DNA of 64,000 bases, taken from the NCBI GenBank assembly GCA_937922235.1, contig CAKZVC010000059.1:1-64000 (forward strand), written 5' to 3'. A model generated the notes under the pieces. The model worked only from the letters and a program-made list of their open reading frames with translations. It had not been told where the DNA came from and searched no databases. This DNA comes from an uncultured Acidimicrobiales bacterium (GTDB lineage: Bacteria; Actinomycetota; Acidimicrobiia; Acidimicrobiales; SHLQ01). Positions within the stretch are counted from its first letter, which is position 1, and each line of letters opens with the position of its first letter. This document shows positions 54,535 to 62,883 of this stretch, one piece after another. Both the position numbers and the translations under genes were made by a program.

Positions 54535-54956
54535 CAGCTGCAAACTACTACTACTACTCGACACTTCCGGTCGAGATCCGCGGAAATCGCTGCGTACTTC
54601 TCGACACTTCCGGTCGAGATCCGCAAAAACCCACATGGTCGCTCCGCGAGCTCCGCTCCCCTAACGGCTCGTTGACACTTCGGGTCGGTTCCGCCGGCCA
54701 CACATCGCTTTCAGAAAGCGCTGAAGGGGAGGGAGCGGAGCGGACGACCATGTCGGCTTCCGCGGATCTGGGCGGAAGTCGTATCGGCTCAGCCCTGGCG
54801 GGCTTCCCCGAACTCGAGTTTGCCGCTGACGCTTCAAACATCGCTTTCAGGGAGCGCTCTGGGGGAGGAAGCAGAGCGGGGAACCATGTCGGCTTCCGCG
54901 GATCTGGGCGGAAGTCCCAGCATGTAACTGTCAGTGCCCGGCCGTAGATTGATCGC
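54535..54956. repeat. degenerate repeat array between uppS and the helicase gene
   Basis: This 422-bp gap contains no gene but is built from related repeats. A 25-bp direct repeat occurs at 54557-54581 and 54600-54624. Two ~80-bp imperfect direct copies lie at 54701-54780 and 54837-54916, sharing an identical last 33 bp with a GGCTTCCGC/GCGGAAGTC hairpin. An inverted degenerate copy occurs at about 54600-54665 and a further fragment at about 54673. The helicase promoter must lie at the right end. Confidence 0.7.
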
Positions 54957-56852
54957 ATGGGGCTTAGCGAGCGCGCTGCTTCCGCGCTTGCGGTGGTGGC
55001 TGAACAACTTCCAGGGGGCGGCGAAGACCGTCCGGGCCAGCGAGAGATGACGGTTGCTGTCGCCGATGCGATTAGCAACAACACCCATCTCATTGCCGAG
55101 GCAGGCACGGGCACCGGCAAGTCGTTGGCGTACTTGGTACCGGCGATACTTAGTGGCAAGCGCACGGTGATTGCTACGGCTACGAAGGCGCTGCAGGACC
55201 AGCTAGCCAATAAAGATCTGCCGTTTCTTGAGGACCATCTCGACGTGCCGTTCGAGTTCGCTGTGCTCAAGGGCCGAGGCAACTATGTGTGCCGCCAACG
55301 CCTCTACGAGCTCGATCTCGAAGGCGAACAGCTCGGGCTCGACGTGGGCGATAGCGCAAACGTCGATACCGAAGACCTCGAACAGATCGTCGCTTGGTCA
55401 AAGACAACCGGCACGGGCGACCGCGCCGAGCTTCCGTTCGAACCGTCGGGTCGAACGTGGGCCGCGGTCAGCGTTGGACCAACCGACTGCCCGGGCCAGT
55501 CGAAGTGCCCTATGGGCGGAACGTGCTTTGCCGAGATGGCCCGTGAGCGGTCTCGCGAGGCTGATGTGGTTGTGGTCAACACCCACCTGTATGCGATCGA
55601 CTTGGTGAGTGAAGGCGCCATCTTGGGCGAACACGAAGTGGCGATCATCGATGAGGCCCACCAGATCGAAGACATCGTCGCGAATGCGGCGGGCTTCGAG
55701 CTCACGGGCGGTCGCCTTCGCAACTTGGCGAACACGATCAAGGCAATCATTGCTGACGATGATCTCATCACTGACCTCCACGACATCTCCGATCAGCTGT
55801 CGCTCGACCTCGAGCCCTACATGGGCAAGCGGGTGGACGATCACGAGTTCGACGACGACCTGTTGCGCTCGCTCAACCGGGCCCGCGACCGGGCGAACCG
55901 TGCCCTCGACGCGCTTCGCAAAATCCCCAAGGAATCATCACCCGAGGTCATCGGCCGTAAAGAGCGGGCCACAAACGCCGCAACGCATCTCGTGGTGGAC
56001 ATCGACTTGGCTCTCGACATGACGACCGACCAGGTCGCCTGGGTCGACGGCCAGCGCAACCCTGCGCTGAAGGTGGCATCGATCGACGTGACCGACGTCC
56101 TCTCGGAAAACCTGTTCGCCGAGCGGGCCGCCATCCTGACAAGCGCCACCATCCCGCCGAATATGCCAGCGCGAGTCGGCCTGGACGCCCACCCCCACGA
56201 CGTCATCGATGTGGGCAGCCCGTTCGACTTCGAGAACGCCGGCATTCTCTATTGCGCTGCACACATGCCTGACCCACGGTCGGACGACTATCGCGATGCT
56301 GTCCACAACGAGATCGAAGCGCTCGTGATGGCGGCAGGCGGACGCACGATGGCGCTGTTCACCTCGTGGCGGTCGATGAACCTGGCCAAGGAGTACCTCC
56401 TCGATCGACTCCCCTACGAGCTGTTAGTGCAAGGCGATGCGCCAAAGCAGGTCCTCGTCGACTCGTTCATGGAGAACGAAGAGTCGGTGCTGCTGGCCAC
56501 GATGAGCTTCTGGCAAGGCGTCGACATTCCCGGGCCAGCGCTGAGTTGTGTAATCATCGACCGGCTGCCATTCCCCCGCCCCGACGATCCACTGCTCGGC
56601 GCCCGACGCGACCTCGTCGGCGCCGCAGCGTTCCGAGAGATCGATCTGCCTCGGGCATCGATGCTCCTTGCCCAGGGCGCGGGCCGGCTGATCCGCTCTG
56701 CCGACGACAAAGGTGTTGTGGCGATTCTCGATAGCCGTCTGGCGACATCGAAGAGCTACCGGTGGGACCTCATCAAGGCACTACCGCCACTCAAGCGAAC
56801 AAAAAGTCGAGACGAAGCAATCGAGTTCCTGAAAACGATCCGCGACGCCTGA
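54957..56852 (+). CDS. DinG/XPD-family ATP-dependent DNA helicase
   Basis: This 631-residue superfamily 2 helicase has Walker A in AEAGTGTGKSLAYLVP and the iron-sulfur cluster cysteines in NYVCRQRL and TDCPGQSKCPMGGTCF (four Cys). The DEAH box is IIDEAHQIEDI, and the C-terminal motifs IV-VI include LLATMSFWQGVDIPG and QGAGRLIRSADD. No N-terminal exonuclease domain is present. It would unwind D-loops, R-loops or flapped DNA. The ATG has almost no SD. It ends in hairpin C, convergent with an ABC-2 permease. Confidence 0.92.
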   Translation: MGLSERAASALAVVAEQLPGGGEDRPGQREMTVAVADAISNNTHLIAEAGTGTGKSLAYLVPAILSGKRTVIATATKALQDQLANKDLPFLEDHLDVPFEFAVLKGRGNYVCRQRLYELDLEGEQLGLDVGDSANVDTEDLEQIVAWSKTTGTGDRAELPFEPSGRTWAAVSVGPTDCPGQSKCPMGGTCFAEMARERSREADVVVVNTHLYAIDLVSEGAILGEHEVAIIDEAHQIEDIVANAAGFELTGGRLRNLANTIKAIIADDDLITDLHDISDQLSLDLEPYMGKRVDDHEFDDDLLRSLNRARDRANRALDALRKIPKESSPEVIGRKERATNAATHLVVDIDLALDMTTDQVAWVDGQRNPALKVASIDVTDVLSENLFAERAAILTSATIPPNMPARVGLDAHPHDVIDVGSPFDFENAGILYCAAHMPDPRSDDYRDAVHNEIEALVMAAGGRTMALFTSWRSMNLAKEYLLDRLPYELLVQGDAPKQVLVDSFMENEESVLLATMSFWQGVDIPGPALSCVIIDRLPFPRPDDPLLGARRDLVGAAAFREIDLPRASMLLAQGAGRLIRSADDKGVVAILDSRLATSKSYRWDLIKALPPLKRTKSRDEAIEFLKTIRDA

Positions 56853-56902
56853 GATTTGTGAAGGATTTGGAACCTGTCAGGTATCAAATCCTTCACAAAA
56901 CT
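56851..56902. terminator. hairpin element C (same family), shared by convergent genes
   Basis: Starts within the helicase TGA and ends within the stop of the minus-strand permease. TTTGTGAAGGATTTG pairs perfectly with CAAATCCTTCACAAA; above a G-T and an A-A pair, ACC/GGT closes the five-base loop TGTCA. It is the only transcription-ending structure at this junction, so it must serve both strands. Confidence 0.75.
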
Positions 56903-57713
56903 AGACGCCGAGCAGTCGCGCCCGGGTTACAGACTTCACGCCTCGGTTGAGGCTAAACAGCGCAATCGCCCACGCAATGGCGCCGAGCACGATCGGTACC
57001 CAACCGGCGCCGAGCAAGGCGCCGGTCGCTTGCCCGTAGGCGATCATGATCAGTGGAAGACTGATGAGGCCCGACGCCTGCTGGGCGGCGGCGGTCGACT
57101 TCACCTTGGCGGACAGACGCAACACTAAGCTCAGGCAGATCGCTAGGAACGGTGGCAGGACCCAGAGGATCATGACCCACCACTGCGCTGTCGGGAAGAA
57201 CCATCCGCCGACTTCGGGGCCAACCGTCAGATTGACGACAAGCGAGTAGAGCGTAAAGCCGATCACGGTCGTCATGTATCCGGGGATCAGGCTGGCGATG
57301 AGCTTGCCAATGAATATCTCTCGGACTCCGGCCGGCGAGTTGGCTAGGAATTCACCCGTACCTCGTTCGCGTTCGCCGACGATGGTGGCAGCGCCGACGG
57401 CGGTCGAGATGGTGAGCGGAACCACGACGGCAACCGGAGCAAACAGGAACACCGCAAGGGCGTACCCGGTGCGCCCCTGGGGCGTGTCACCTTGGATCTG
57501 ACTCTGGCTGTTCTCGGGGAGCACCTCGAGCGTCGATGCGATCTGCTCGAGCGGGCCAACGGTGCCCACGCTTGTGATCATCACCAGCAAGATCGTCGGG
57601 ACGACGAGAAAGAACAACAAGCCGAGCGCCGCCATGGGCATCCAAAAGTCCTTTGCCTGAGCGAGTTGTTTGAGGTCGGTGCGCATGACCGTGAACGTTC
57701 GTGACCAGTTCAT
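56901..57713 (-). CDS. ABC-2 type transporter permease
   Basis: This is a 270-residue membrane protein with about six spans and the ABC-2 pattern, including the cytoplasmic conserved RERGTGEFLANSPAG region after the second span and helices such as FWMPMAALGLLFFLVVPTIL. The frame is open to 57950, but ATG 57713 starts MNWSRTFTVMRTDL and has AGGAC upstream. It lies 58 bp after the ATPase gene on the same strand. Together they form an exporter of unknown substrate. Confidence 0.88.
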   Translation of the reverse strand: MNWSRTFTVMRTDLKQLAQAKDFWMPMAALGLLFFLVVPTILLVMITSVGTVGPLEQIASTLEVLPENSQSQIQGDTPQGRTGYALAVFLFAPVAVVVPLTISTAVGAATIVGERERGTGEFLANSPAGVREIFIGKLIASLIPGYMTTVIGFTLYSLVVNLTVGPEVGGWFFPTAQWWVMILWVLPPFLAICLSLVLRLSAKVKSTAAAQQASGLISLPLIMIAYGQATGALLGAGWVPIVLGAIAWAIALFSLNRGVKSVTRARLLGV

Positions 57714-57771
57714 GAGAAGTCCTATGGGCTCGGTGGGTGAGTACGTTGGTTGGGGAGGCGGTGAGTGGCTG

Positions 57772-58782
57772 CTAGGCCGCGGCTGCGGTGTCGATGCGGT
57801 TGGGGCGACCTGACGAGCCACCCGGCGGCTCGAGCTCGCCCTCAACCGAGCCGTTCTCACGGCGGATGGCGAAGTAGAGGTCTTCGAGCGACGGCACGAC
57901 GGGTACGACGCTCCCGATCGGCACGTTGTGCTTGACGAGCTCGGCGACAAGTCCAGGAACTACCGCCATGTCTTCGACATCGAGCAGCACCCCATCCGTT
58001 GTCTGCTCGAACTTCATCACGCTGTCGCTGCGCTCTAGACGTTTCAGGCCTTCAGGAATCGGCGACGTAATTCGTACCTGTTCAACCGGCCAATAGCTCC
58101 GGATCAGATCCTTCGGCGTGCCGGCCTTCAGGCTCGTGCCCGTTTGCATTACGACGATCTCGTCGGCGAGGCCCTCAGCTTCGAGCAACAGGTGCGTACA
58201 CATCAGCACGGTCTGACCTTCGCTCGTCATCCCACGGATGAGTTCGAGCACGGCGAGGGCCGACTCGGGATCGAGCCCTGAGGTTGGTTCGTCGAGCAGG
58301 AGAAGCTCAGGGCCATGCAGAATGGCCCGAGCAAGCGCCAATCGAGTCTTCATGCCCGTCGAATACCCACCAACCTTCTGGTCGAGTGCAGGCTCGATCG
58401 CGAACACTGATGCAGCGTCGCGGATGCGGGCATCAGCGGTCGAACCCTTGCCAAGTCCGTAGAGCTCGGCGGCGTAGCGGAGGTTGTCCCACCCGCTCAG
58501 ACGGTCGTACAGCGATGGCTTGGCGGTCACGACACCACAGTTGGCCCGGACCTGTTCGCCGTCGGGTCCAGCGGGATCCACGCCGAACACGCGAGAGCGG
58601 CCTTCATCAGGCGAGAGTGCTCCGGTGATCATGCGAATGGCGGTGGTCTTGCCGGCGCCGTTCGGGCCAAGCAGAACAGTGATCGCGCCTGGTCGGGCGG
58701 TGAGGTCGAGGTGCGAAAGGGCCTTCACCTCGCCAAACGATTTGGATGCGTCCTGAATATCGATCGTCAATGCAGAATCCAC
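57772..58782 (-). CDS. ABC transporter ATP-binding protein (ABC-2 exporter)
   Basis: This 336-residue ATPase of the DrrA/NatA type has Walker A GPNGAGKTT, signature YSTGMKTRLALARA, Walker B LLLLDEPTSGLD and switch His in CTHLLLEAE. About 110 extra C-terminal residues resemble the regulatory tail of DrrA-type proteins. It energises the adjacent permease. It is divergent from the lipoprotein gene across 79 bp. Confidence 0.93.
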   Translation of the reverse strand: MDSALTIDIQDASKSFGEVKALSHLDLTARPGAITVLLGPNGAGKTTAIRMITGALSPDEGRSRVFGVDPAGPDGEQVRANCGVVTAKPSLYDRLSGWDNLRYAAELYGLGKGSTADARIRDAASVFAIEPALDQKVGGYSTGMKTRLALARAILHGPELLLLDEPTSGLDPESALAVLELIRGMTSEGQTVLMCTHLLLEAEGLADEIVVMQTGTSLKAGTPKDLIRSYWPVEQVRITSPIPEGLKRLERSDSVMKFEQTTDGVLLDVEDMAVVPGLVAELVKHNVPIGSVVPVVPSLEDLYFAIRRENGSVEGELEPPGGSSGRPNRIDTAAAA

Positions 58783-58861
58783 GTCTTACTATCGGCAGAA
58801 CTGGCGAAATCTCAACGGTCTGTTACCTCAACTCACAGGGCCATCCAACCGATGGCCGGAT

Positions 58862-60187
58862 ATGGGTGCACACCGCAACCGAGCCCGAACCTTCGCGCTT
58901 GCGTTGATGACCGCGCTCGTTGCGACTTCGTGCGCGTCGAGCAGCGATCAGTTGCGCTCCGAAACCGTCGAGATCGGTACCGCCGAGCTCGGCGCTGCCG
59001 CTCCTGACGCCCTCCTGCTGTCCGAAAGTCCAGGCGGCGAGGTCGAGCGCTTCTTGAGCGAGGCAACTCAAGCGCTCAGCGACGGCACGATCTCGTTCGA
59101 TGCGCACTTCTCTCGGCGGTGCAACCAGCTCGAAGGTGTCCATAGCCCCGTCGATCCGTTGATGGCCGAGCTCGATCGGTTCTACACCACGATGCTGTCC
59201 GACCACTTCCAACTGCCAGAAGCAACGACGATCTCGGTAGTTGACGCAACCCCTGAAGCCGCAACCGTGAACGTGACCCGAGATGACGGCGATACAAACA
59301 GTCTCGAGTTGGCCTTCCAATCAGGAGCGTGGCGATTCGACAGTTGCGATGTCCTCGACACATACGATCATCGCAAGTCGCTCTTGGCAGATGGGACGCC
59401 AGTGGTCACGGTAGAGAGCGGAACGCTCGTCCCCGTCGACCGGGCCAACGCCATGATCGACTCGTGGGCGGCCGGACATTCGAGCTACTACCCGTGGCTC
59501 TCGATGCGATGTCGGGCCGAGTTCACTGCGCAGTTCAGTCCGTCAATTGCCTTCGATCTCATGACCGCGAACGGACCAGATGGATTCACGGCGAAAGACG
59601 CCCAGACAGCTGCAGCGACCGGCGAGGTACTCGACTCGCTTGCGAAAGATCGGGAGAACCTGCTCCTCCCATTGCTGCTGCAACTGAAACTCGGATCGGC
59701 TGGCGCCGATGCTGTCACCGAGGACGAAGTGACCGTGTGGGTCACGGTCGGCGACGACCAAGAAGAGTTCACGACTCGTTGGGTCGAAGAAGCAGGCAAC
59801 CTCTACAACGACGAGTGCAACTGGATCGGTGCCGACGAAGTGCTCGATGGCGACTTCGATCCGAGCGCCGAGATTCAACTCGTGCTGTCAGAGCTGAGCG
59901 CCGAGGTCGAGAGCAACCAACTCAACGTCTTTGACCGGTTCACGTCGAGGTGTCGGGCAATGGAGAACCTCACCGATCCCGAAGACCCTCGGCTTTCGAC
60001 GCTGAGCCTCGGCTACGCCGACAAGCTCCGGGCAACCGGATTGGTTCCGCCCTTTGCTTCGACGATCGTGAGCGCCGATGAAGATCGGGTTGTGGTCCAG
60101 CTCGGTAGCGAACCTACAGATGACTCGGTGATCGCCTTTGCCTTCGAAGGCGGCGAGTGGCGCGTCGACAGCTGCGCCGACGGCTAG
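58862..60187 (+). CDS. putative lipoprotein with three NTF2-like repeats
   Basis: This 441-residue exported protein has a signal segment ending in LVATSC (lipid-modified Cys24). Three ~100-residue repeats follow, each with an RC motif (SRRCNQLEG, MRCRAEF, SRCRAMEN). The first and third end in a near-identical strand W-R-(F/V)-D-S-C (GAWRFDSCD, GEWRVDSC). Paired Cys in each suggest disulfides outside the cell. The repeats look like SnoaL/NTF2-type cone folds. Function unknown. It converges on era with a 4-bp overlap. Confidence 0.7.
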   Translation: MGAHRNRARTFALALMTALVATSCASSSDQLRSETVEIGTAELGAAAPDALLLSESPGGEVERFLSEATQALSDGTISFDAHFSRRCNQLEGVHSPVDPLMAELDRFYTTMLSDHFQLPEATTISVVDATPEAATVNVTRDDGDTNSLELAFQSGAWRFDSCDVLDTYDHRKSLLADGTPVVTVESGTLVPVDRANAMIDSWAAGHSSYYPWLSMRCRAEFTAQFSPSIAFDLMTANGPDGFTAKDAQTAAATGEVLDSLAKDRENLLLPLLLQLKLGSAGADAVTEDEVTVWVTVGDDQEEFTTRWVEEAGNLYNDECNWIGADEVLDGDFDPSAEIQLVLSELSAEVESNQLNVFDRFTSRCRAMENLTDPEDPRLSTLSLGYADKLRATGLVPPFASTIVSADEDRVVVQLGSEPTDDSVIAFAFEGGEWRVDSCADG

Positions 60188-61155
60188 TAGCCGAGGCGGT
60201 CGAGGATGCTGGCTTCGGTTTGCCAGTTCTTTGACACCTTCACTTGCAACTCAAGGTAGGTACCTTCGCGAAGCTGCTTGCGGGCTTCGGTTCCGACATG
60301 TTTGATAACGGCGCCCTTCTTGCCGATCACGATCCCCTTTTGGCTGTCGCGCTCAACAAGGATCTCGCACCGGATATGTGGCCATGCCATGTCGGTGACT
60401 CTGGTGGCGATCGAATGCGGGATCTCGTCTCGAAGAACATCGAGTAGCTGTTCGCGGACGAGCTCGGCAACCCAAAAAGCATCGGCAGCATCGTGCACCA
60501 TGTCTTCGGGGTAGTAGGGCGGACCCTCCGGCATGAGGCCCGCGACGTGTTCGACGAGCTCAGGCACGCCCTCGCCGGTGAGGGCAGATACTGGGAAGTA
60601 TGCGTTCAGATCGAATTCGGCGGCGTTGGTGAGCTGACCGAGCACCTGCTCGGGATTCGCCTTGTCAGTTTTGTTCACGACAAGGATCGCGTCCTTCGGG
60701 CACCGCTCGACGACCCAACGGTCGCCGGGCCCGATCGGCATCGTGGCATCGATCAGCACCAATACCGCATCAACATCGCCGATCGTTGACTCCGCTGACG
60801 TGTTCAGGCGCTTTCCAAGCGGACCACGAGGCTTATGAATGCCAGGCGTATCAACGAACACCATCTGGAGGTTCTCTTGATGAAGAACACCTCGGACCTG
60901 GGTGCGCGTCGTCTGTGGCTTATCGGAGACGATCGACACCTTCTCGCCAAGGATCTTGTTCAACAACGTCGACTTGCCGACGTTTGGACGTCCAACGAGG
61001 GTCACGAAGCCCGAGCGGAAGCCGCCAAAGTCTTGCGTCAGGGGATCCACTGGTCCCTCCGAGCCATCGGACTCATCGCGTAGTTCGGAGTCATCGTGCA
61101 GTTCGGAGTCATCGTGCAGTTCGGACTCATCGCGTGGTTCAGGCAGGTCAGTCAT
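60184..61155 (-). CDS. era: GTPase Era
   Basis: This 323-residue Era has an N-terminal extension of about 45 acidic residues. G1 is GRPNVGKST, G2 is in DKPQTTRTQ, G3 is DTPG, G4 is NKTD, and the C-terminal KH domain has GKKGAVIKHVGTEARKQL. Era binds 16S rRNA and chaperones 30S assembly. The extension is built of six-residue SEL(H/R)D(D/E) units encoded by an 18-bp tandem repeat. It overlaps the CorC-like gene stop by 8 nt. It ends in a 4-bp convergent overlap. Confidence 0.95.
   Translation of the reverse strand: MTDLPEPRDESELHDDSELHDDSELRDESDGSEGPVDPLTQDFGGFRSGFVTLVGRPNVGKSTLLNKILGEKVSIVSDKPQTTRTQVRGVLHQENLQMVFVDTPGIHKPRGPLGKRLNTSAESTIGDVDAVLVLIDATMPIGPGDRWVVERCPKDAILVVNKTDKANPEQVLGQLTNAAEFDLNAYFPVSALTGEGVPELVEHVAGLMPEGPPYYPEDMVHDAADAFWVAELVREQLLDVLRDEIPHSIATRVTDMAWPHIRCEILVERDSQKGIVIGKKGAVIKHVGTEARKQLREGTYLELQVKVSKNWQTEASILDRLGY
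61083..61136 (-). repeat. 18-bp tandem repeat encoding the Era N-terminal acidic extension
   Basis: Three consecutive 18-bp units with one or a few differences, plus a degenerate fourth on the left (about 61065-61082). Each encodes Asp-Ser-Glu-Leu plus a His/Arg and an acidic residue. Copy number may vary by slippage without breaking the frame. Confidence 0.85.
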
Positions 61156-62437
61156 TGTGGGCCAACTCCGGAGGGGGAACAGTGTCGTCGGCGGTCACCC
61201 GCACGGCGCGGACGCGGGTGATCCGGCGTCCTTCGATTGCTTCGACGGTGAAGGCAAAGCCCCCGGTCGTCACGGTCTCGCCAACCTTGGGCACGCGCCC
61301 GATGCCGTCGAAGATCAGCCCGCCGAGGGTGTCCCAGTCATCATCGGGCAGGTCGGCGCCGATGAACTCGTTGAACTCATCGATCGGAATTCGACCATGT
61401 ACGAGCCACTCGCCGGCGCTCAGCGTCTCGAGTAGCGGCTCTTCGATCGCATCGAACTCGTCGACGATCTCGCCAAGGAACTCTTCGATCAGGTCTTCCA
61501 TCGTGACGATTCCGGCCATGCCGCCGTATTCGTCGATCACAACAACCAGGCTCGTCGGAACACCTTTGAGCTCACGGAGCAGGTCGGCAGCCCGCTTGGT
61601 TTCGGGAACGAACATCGGTTGGCGCTGGGCAATTGAGACGAAGTGACTACCGCGACCGCGCTGCACGCGAGCAAAGAGGTCTTTGATGTGTACGACGCCC
61701 TGCACATCATCGATGTCTTCGTTGAAGATCGGCATTCGAGAGACGCCTCGGTCGACGAGCAGAGCGATCGCTTCGTCAACTGTCGTCTCCGATGAAACCG
61801 CCAAGACGTCGGGACGCGGAACCATGACCTCACGGATAATCGTGTCACCGAAGTCCACTACCGACTGGATGATCTCGCCCTCGTCTTCGTCGAGGACATC
61901 GGCTGCGACAGCAGCATCGGTGATTGCGACGATCTCTTCTTCGGAGGTCACTGCACCAGAGCTTCGGCTGGTGTTACGCAGCAGCCCGGTAGCAACGCCA
62001 CCCAGTAGCGGCAAAATCCATCGCAGAGGCGGGATCGCTCGAACGAAACGACTGAGCCGAACCGCTCCCGGCGCAACCCGATCGATGTTTCGCATCGCCC
62101 AGGTCTTTGGCACCGTTTCGGTGACGACGAACATCACGCAAACCATGACCAGCAGGCCAACCGGGATCCAGGCCTCGCTAAACCATCGCTCGACGACCAT
62201 TGCCGTAATCGCACCAAGAGAGAGCTGAGCTCCGAGCGACACCGCCAGAATCGGGGCGAGCACGCGTCGCCGGTCAGCGAGGTCAGAGACAAGTTCGGCA
62301 GCGCCCGCAACACCATCTTCTTCGAGTGCTTCGGCTCGAGATCGGCTCATGCCGTTGAGTGCTGACTCGGCCGCGGCGAGCCCGACCAGCAATCCAACCA
62401 GCACCAGGCTGATCACGATCGCAAAGATATCGCTCAC
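61148..62437 (-). CDS. CorC/HlyC-type CNNM-domain protein with CBS pair
   Basis: This is a 429-residue membrane protein with an N-terminal DUF21/CNNM transmembrane module of about 170 residues ([20 protein letters not shown] onward). Two CBS domains follow ([12 protein letters not shown], then [20 protein letters not shown] and [20 protein letters not shown]), then a C-terminal CorC_HlyC domain ([15 protein letters not shown]). CNNM relatives export Mg2+ or modulate its transport. Its ATG overlaps the ybeY stop by 4 nt. Confidence 0.92.
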   Translation of the reverse strand: MSDIFAIVISLVLVGLLVGLAAAESALNGMSRSRAEALEEDGVAGAAELVSDLADRRRVLAPILAVSLGAQLSLGAITAMVVERWFSEAWIPVGLLVMVCVMFVVTETVPKTWAMRNIDRVAPGAVRLSRFVRAIPPLRWILPLLGGVATGLLRNTSRSSGAVTSEEEIVAITDAAVAADVLDEDEGEIIQSVVDFGDTIIREVMVPRPDVLAVSSETTVDEAIALLVDRGVSRMPIFNEDIDDVQGVVHIKDLFARVQRGRGSHFVSIAQRQPMFVPETKRAADLLRELKGVPTSLVVVIDEYGGMAGIVTMEDLIEEFLGEIVDEFDAIEEPLLETLSAGEWLVHGRIPIDEFNEFIGADLPDDDWDTLGGLIFDGIGRVPKVGETVTTGGFAFTVEAIEGRRITRVRAVRVTADDTVPPPELAHND

Positions 62438-62883
62438 GATTTTCGCCAGGCCGCGAGATGACGCTGTTCCGCTGCCTTCATCTCCGCCTCCTCTTCCGGG
62501 TCTTGATGGTCCATACCCAAGATGTGCAGCACCCCGTGCACAACCATCAGCGCCATCTCATCATCGGGATCGCCAGGAGCTTGTTTGGCGACGACCTCTG
62601 GGCAGATCAACACGTCGCCAAGCAGCCGCGGCTGATCGTCGAAAACCACGTCATCAGAATCGTCGAGCGGAAACGACAACACGTCGGTTGGACCGTCGCC
62701 GTCCATGTGCTCGCGGTTGAGCTCGGTCATCTCGTCAACGCCGATAAAGGTGAGGTTCAACTCGCTGCCCACGCCAACACCTTCGGCGACGAGAACATCG
62801 CTGGCAAGTGCTCCCCAGCGTTCGGTAAGAATCGATCGGGGCTCTTGCTCGTCGAGCACCACGACAGATGGTTGACCACTCAC
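62434..62883 (-). CDS. ybeY: endoribonuclease YbeY
   Basis: This 149-residue metal-dependent RNase acts in 16S 3' maturation and ribosome quality control. The zinc motif H-x3-H-x5-H is HGVLHILGMDH, preceded by the family segment LNREHMDGDGPTDVLSFPLD. It is full length. Its start overlaps the phoH stop by 4 nt and its stop overlaps the CorC-like gene start, showing a tight operon. Confidence 0.96.
   Translation of the reverse strand: MSGQPSVVVLDEQEPRSILTERWGALASDVLVAEGVGVGSELNLTFIGVDEMTELNREHMDGDGPTDVLSFPLDDSDDVVFDDQPRLLGDVLICPEVVAKQAPGDPDDEMALMVVHGVLHILGMDHQDPEEEAEMKAAEQRHLAAWRKS

Noticed and set aside
53113-54675. 520-residue plus-strand open frame
   Set aside because: It lies antisense to recO and uppS, both of which have full family motifs, and its translation has no recognisable motif.
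57714-57950. Upstream extension of the ABC-2 permease frame
   Set aside because: The Ser/Arg/Pro-rich translation overlaps the ATPase gene end, and ATG 57713 has an AGGAC site and a normal N-terminus.
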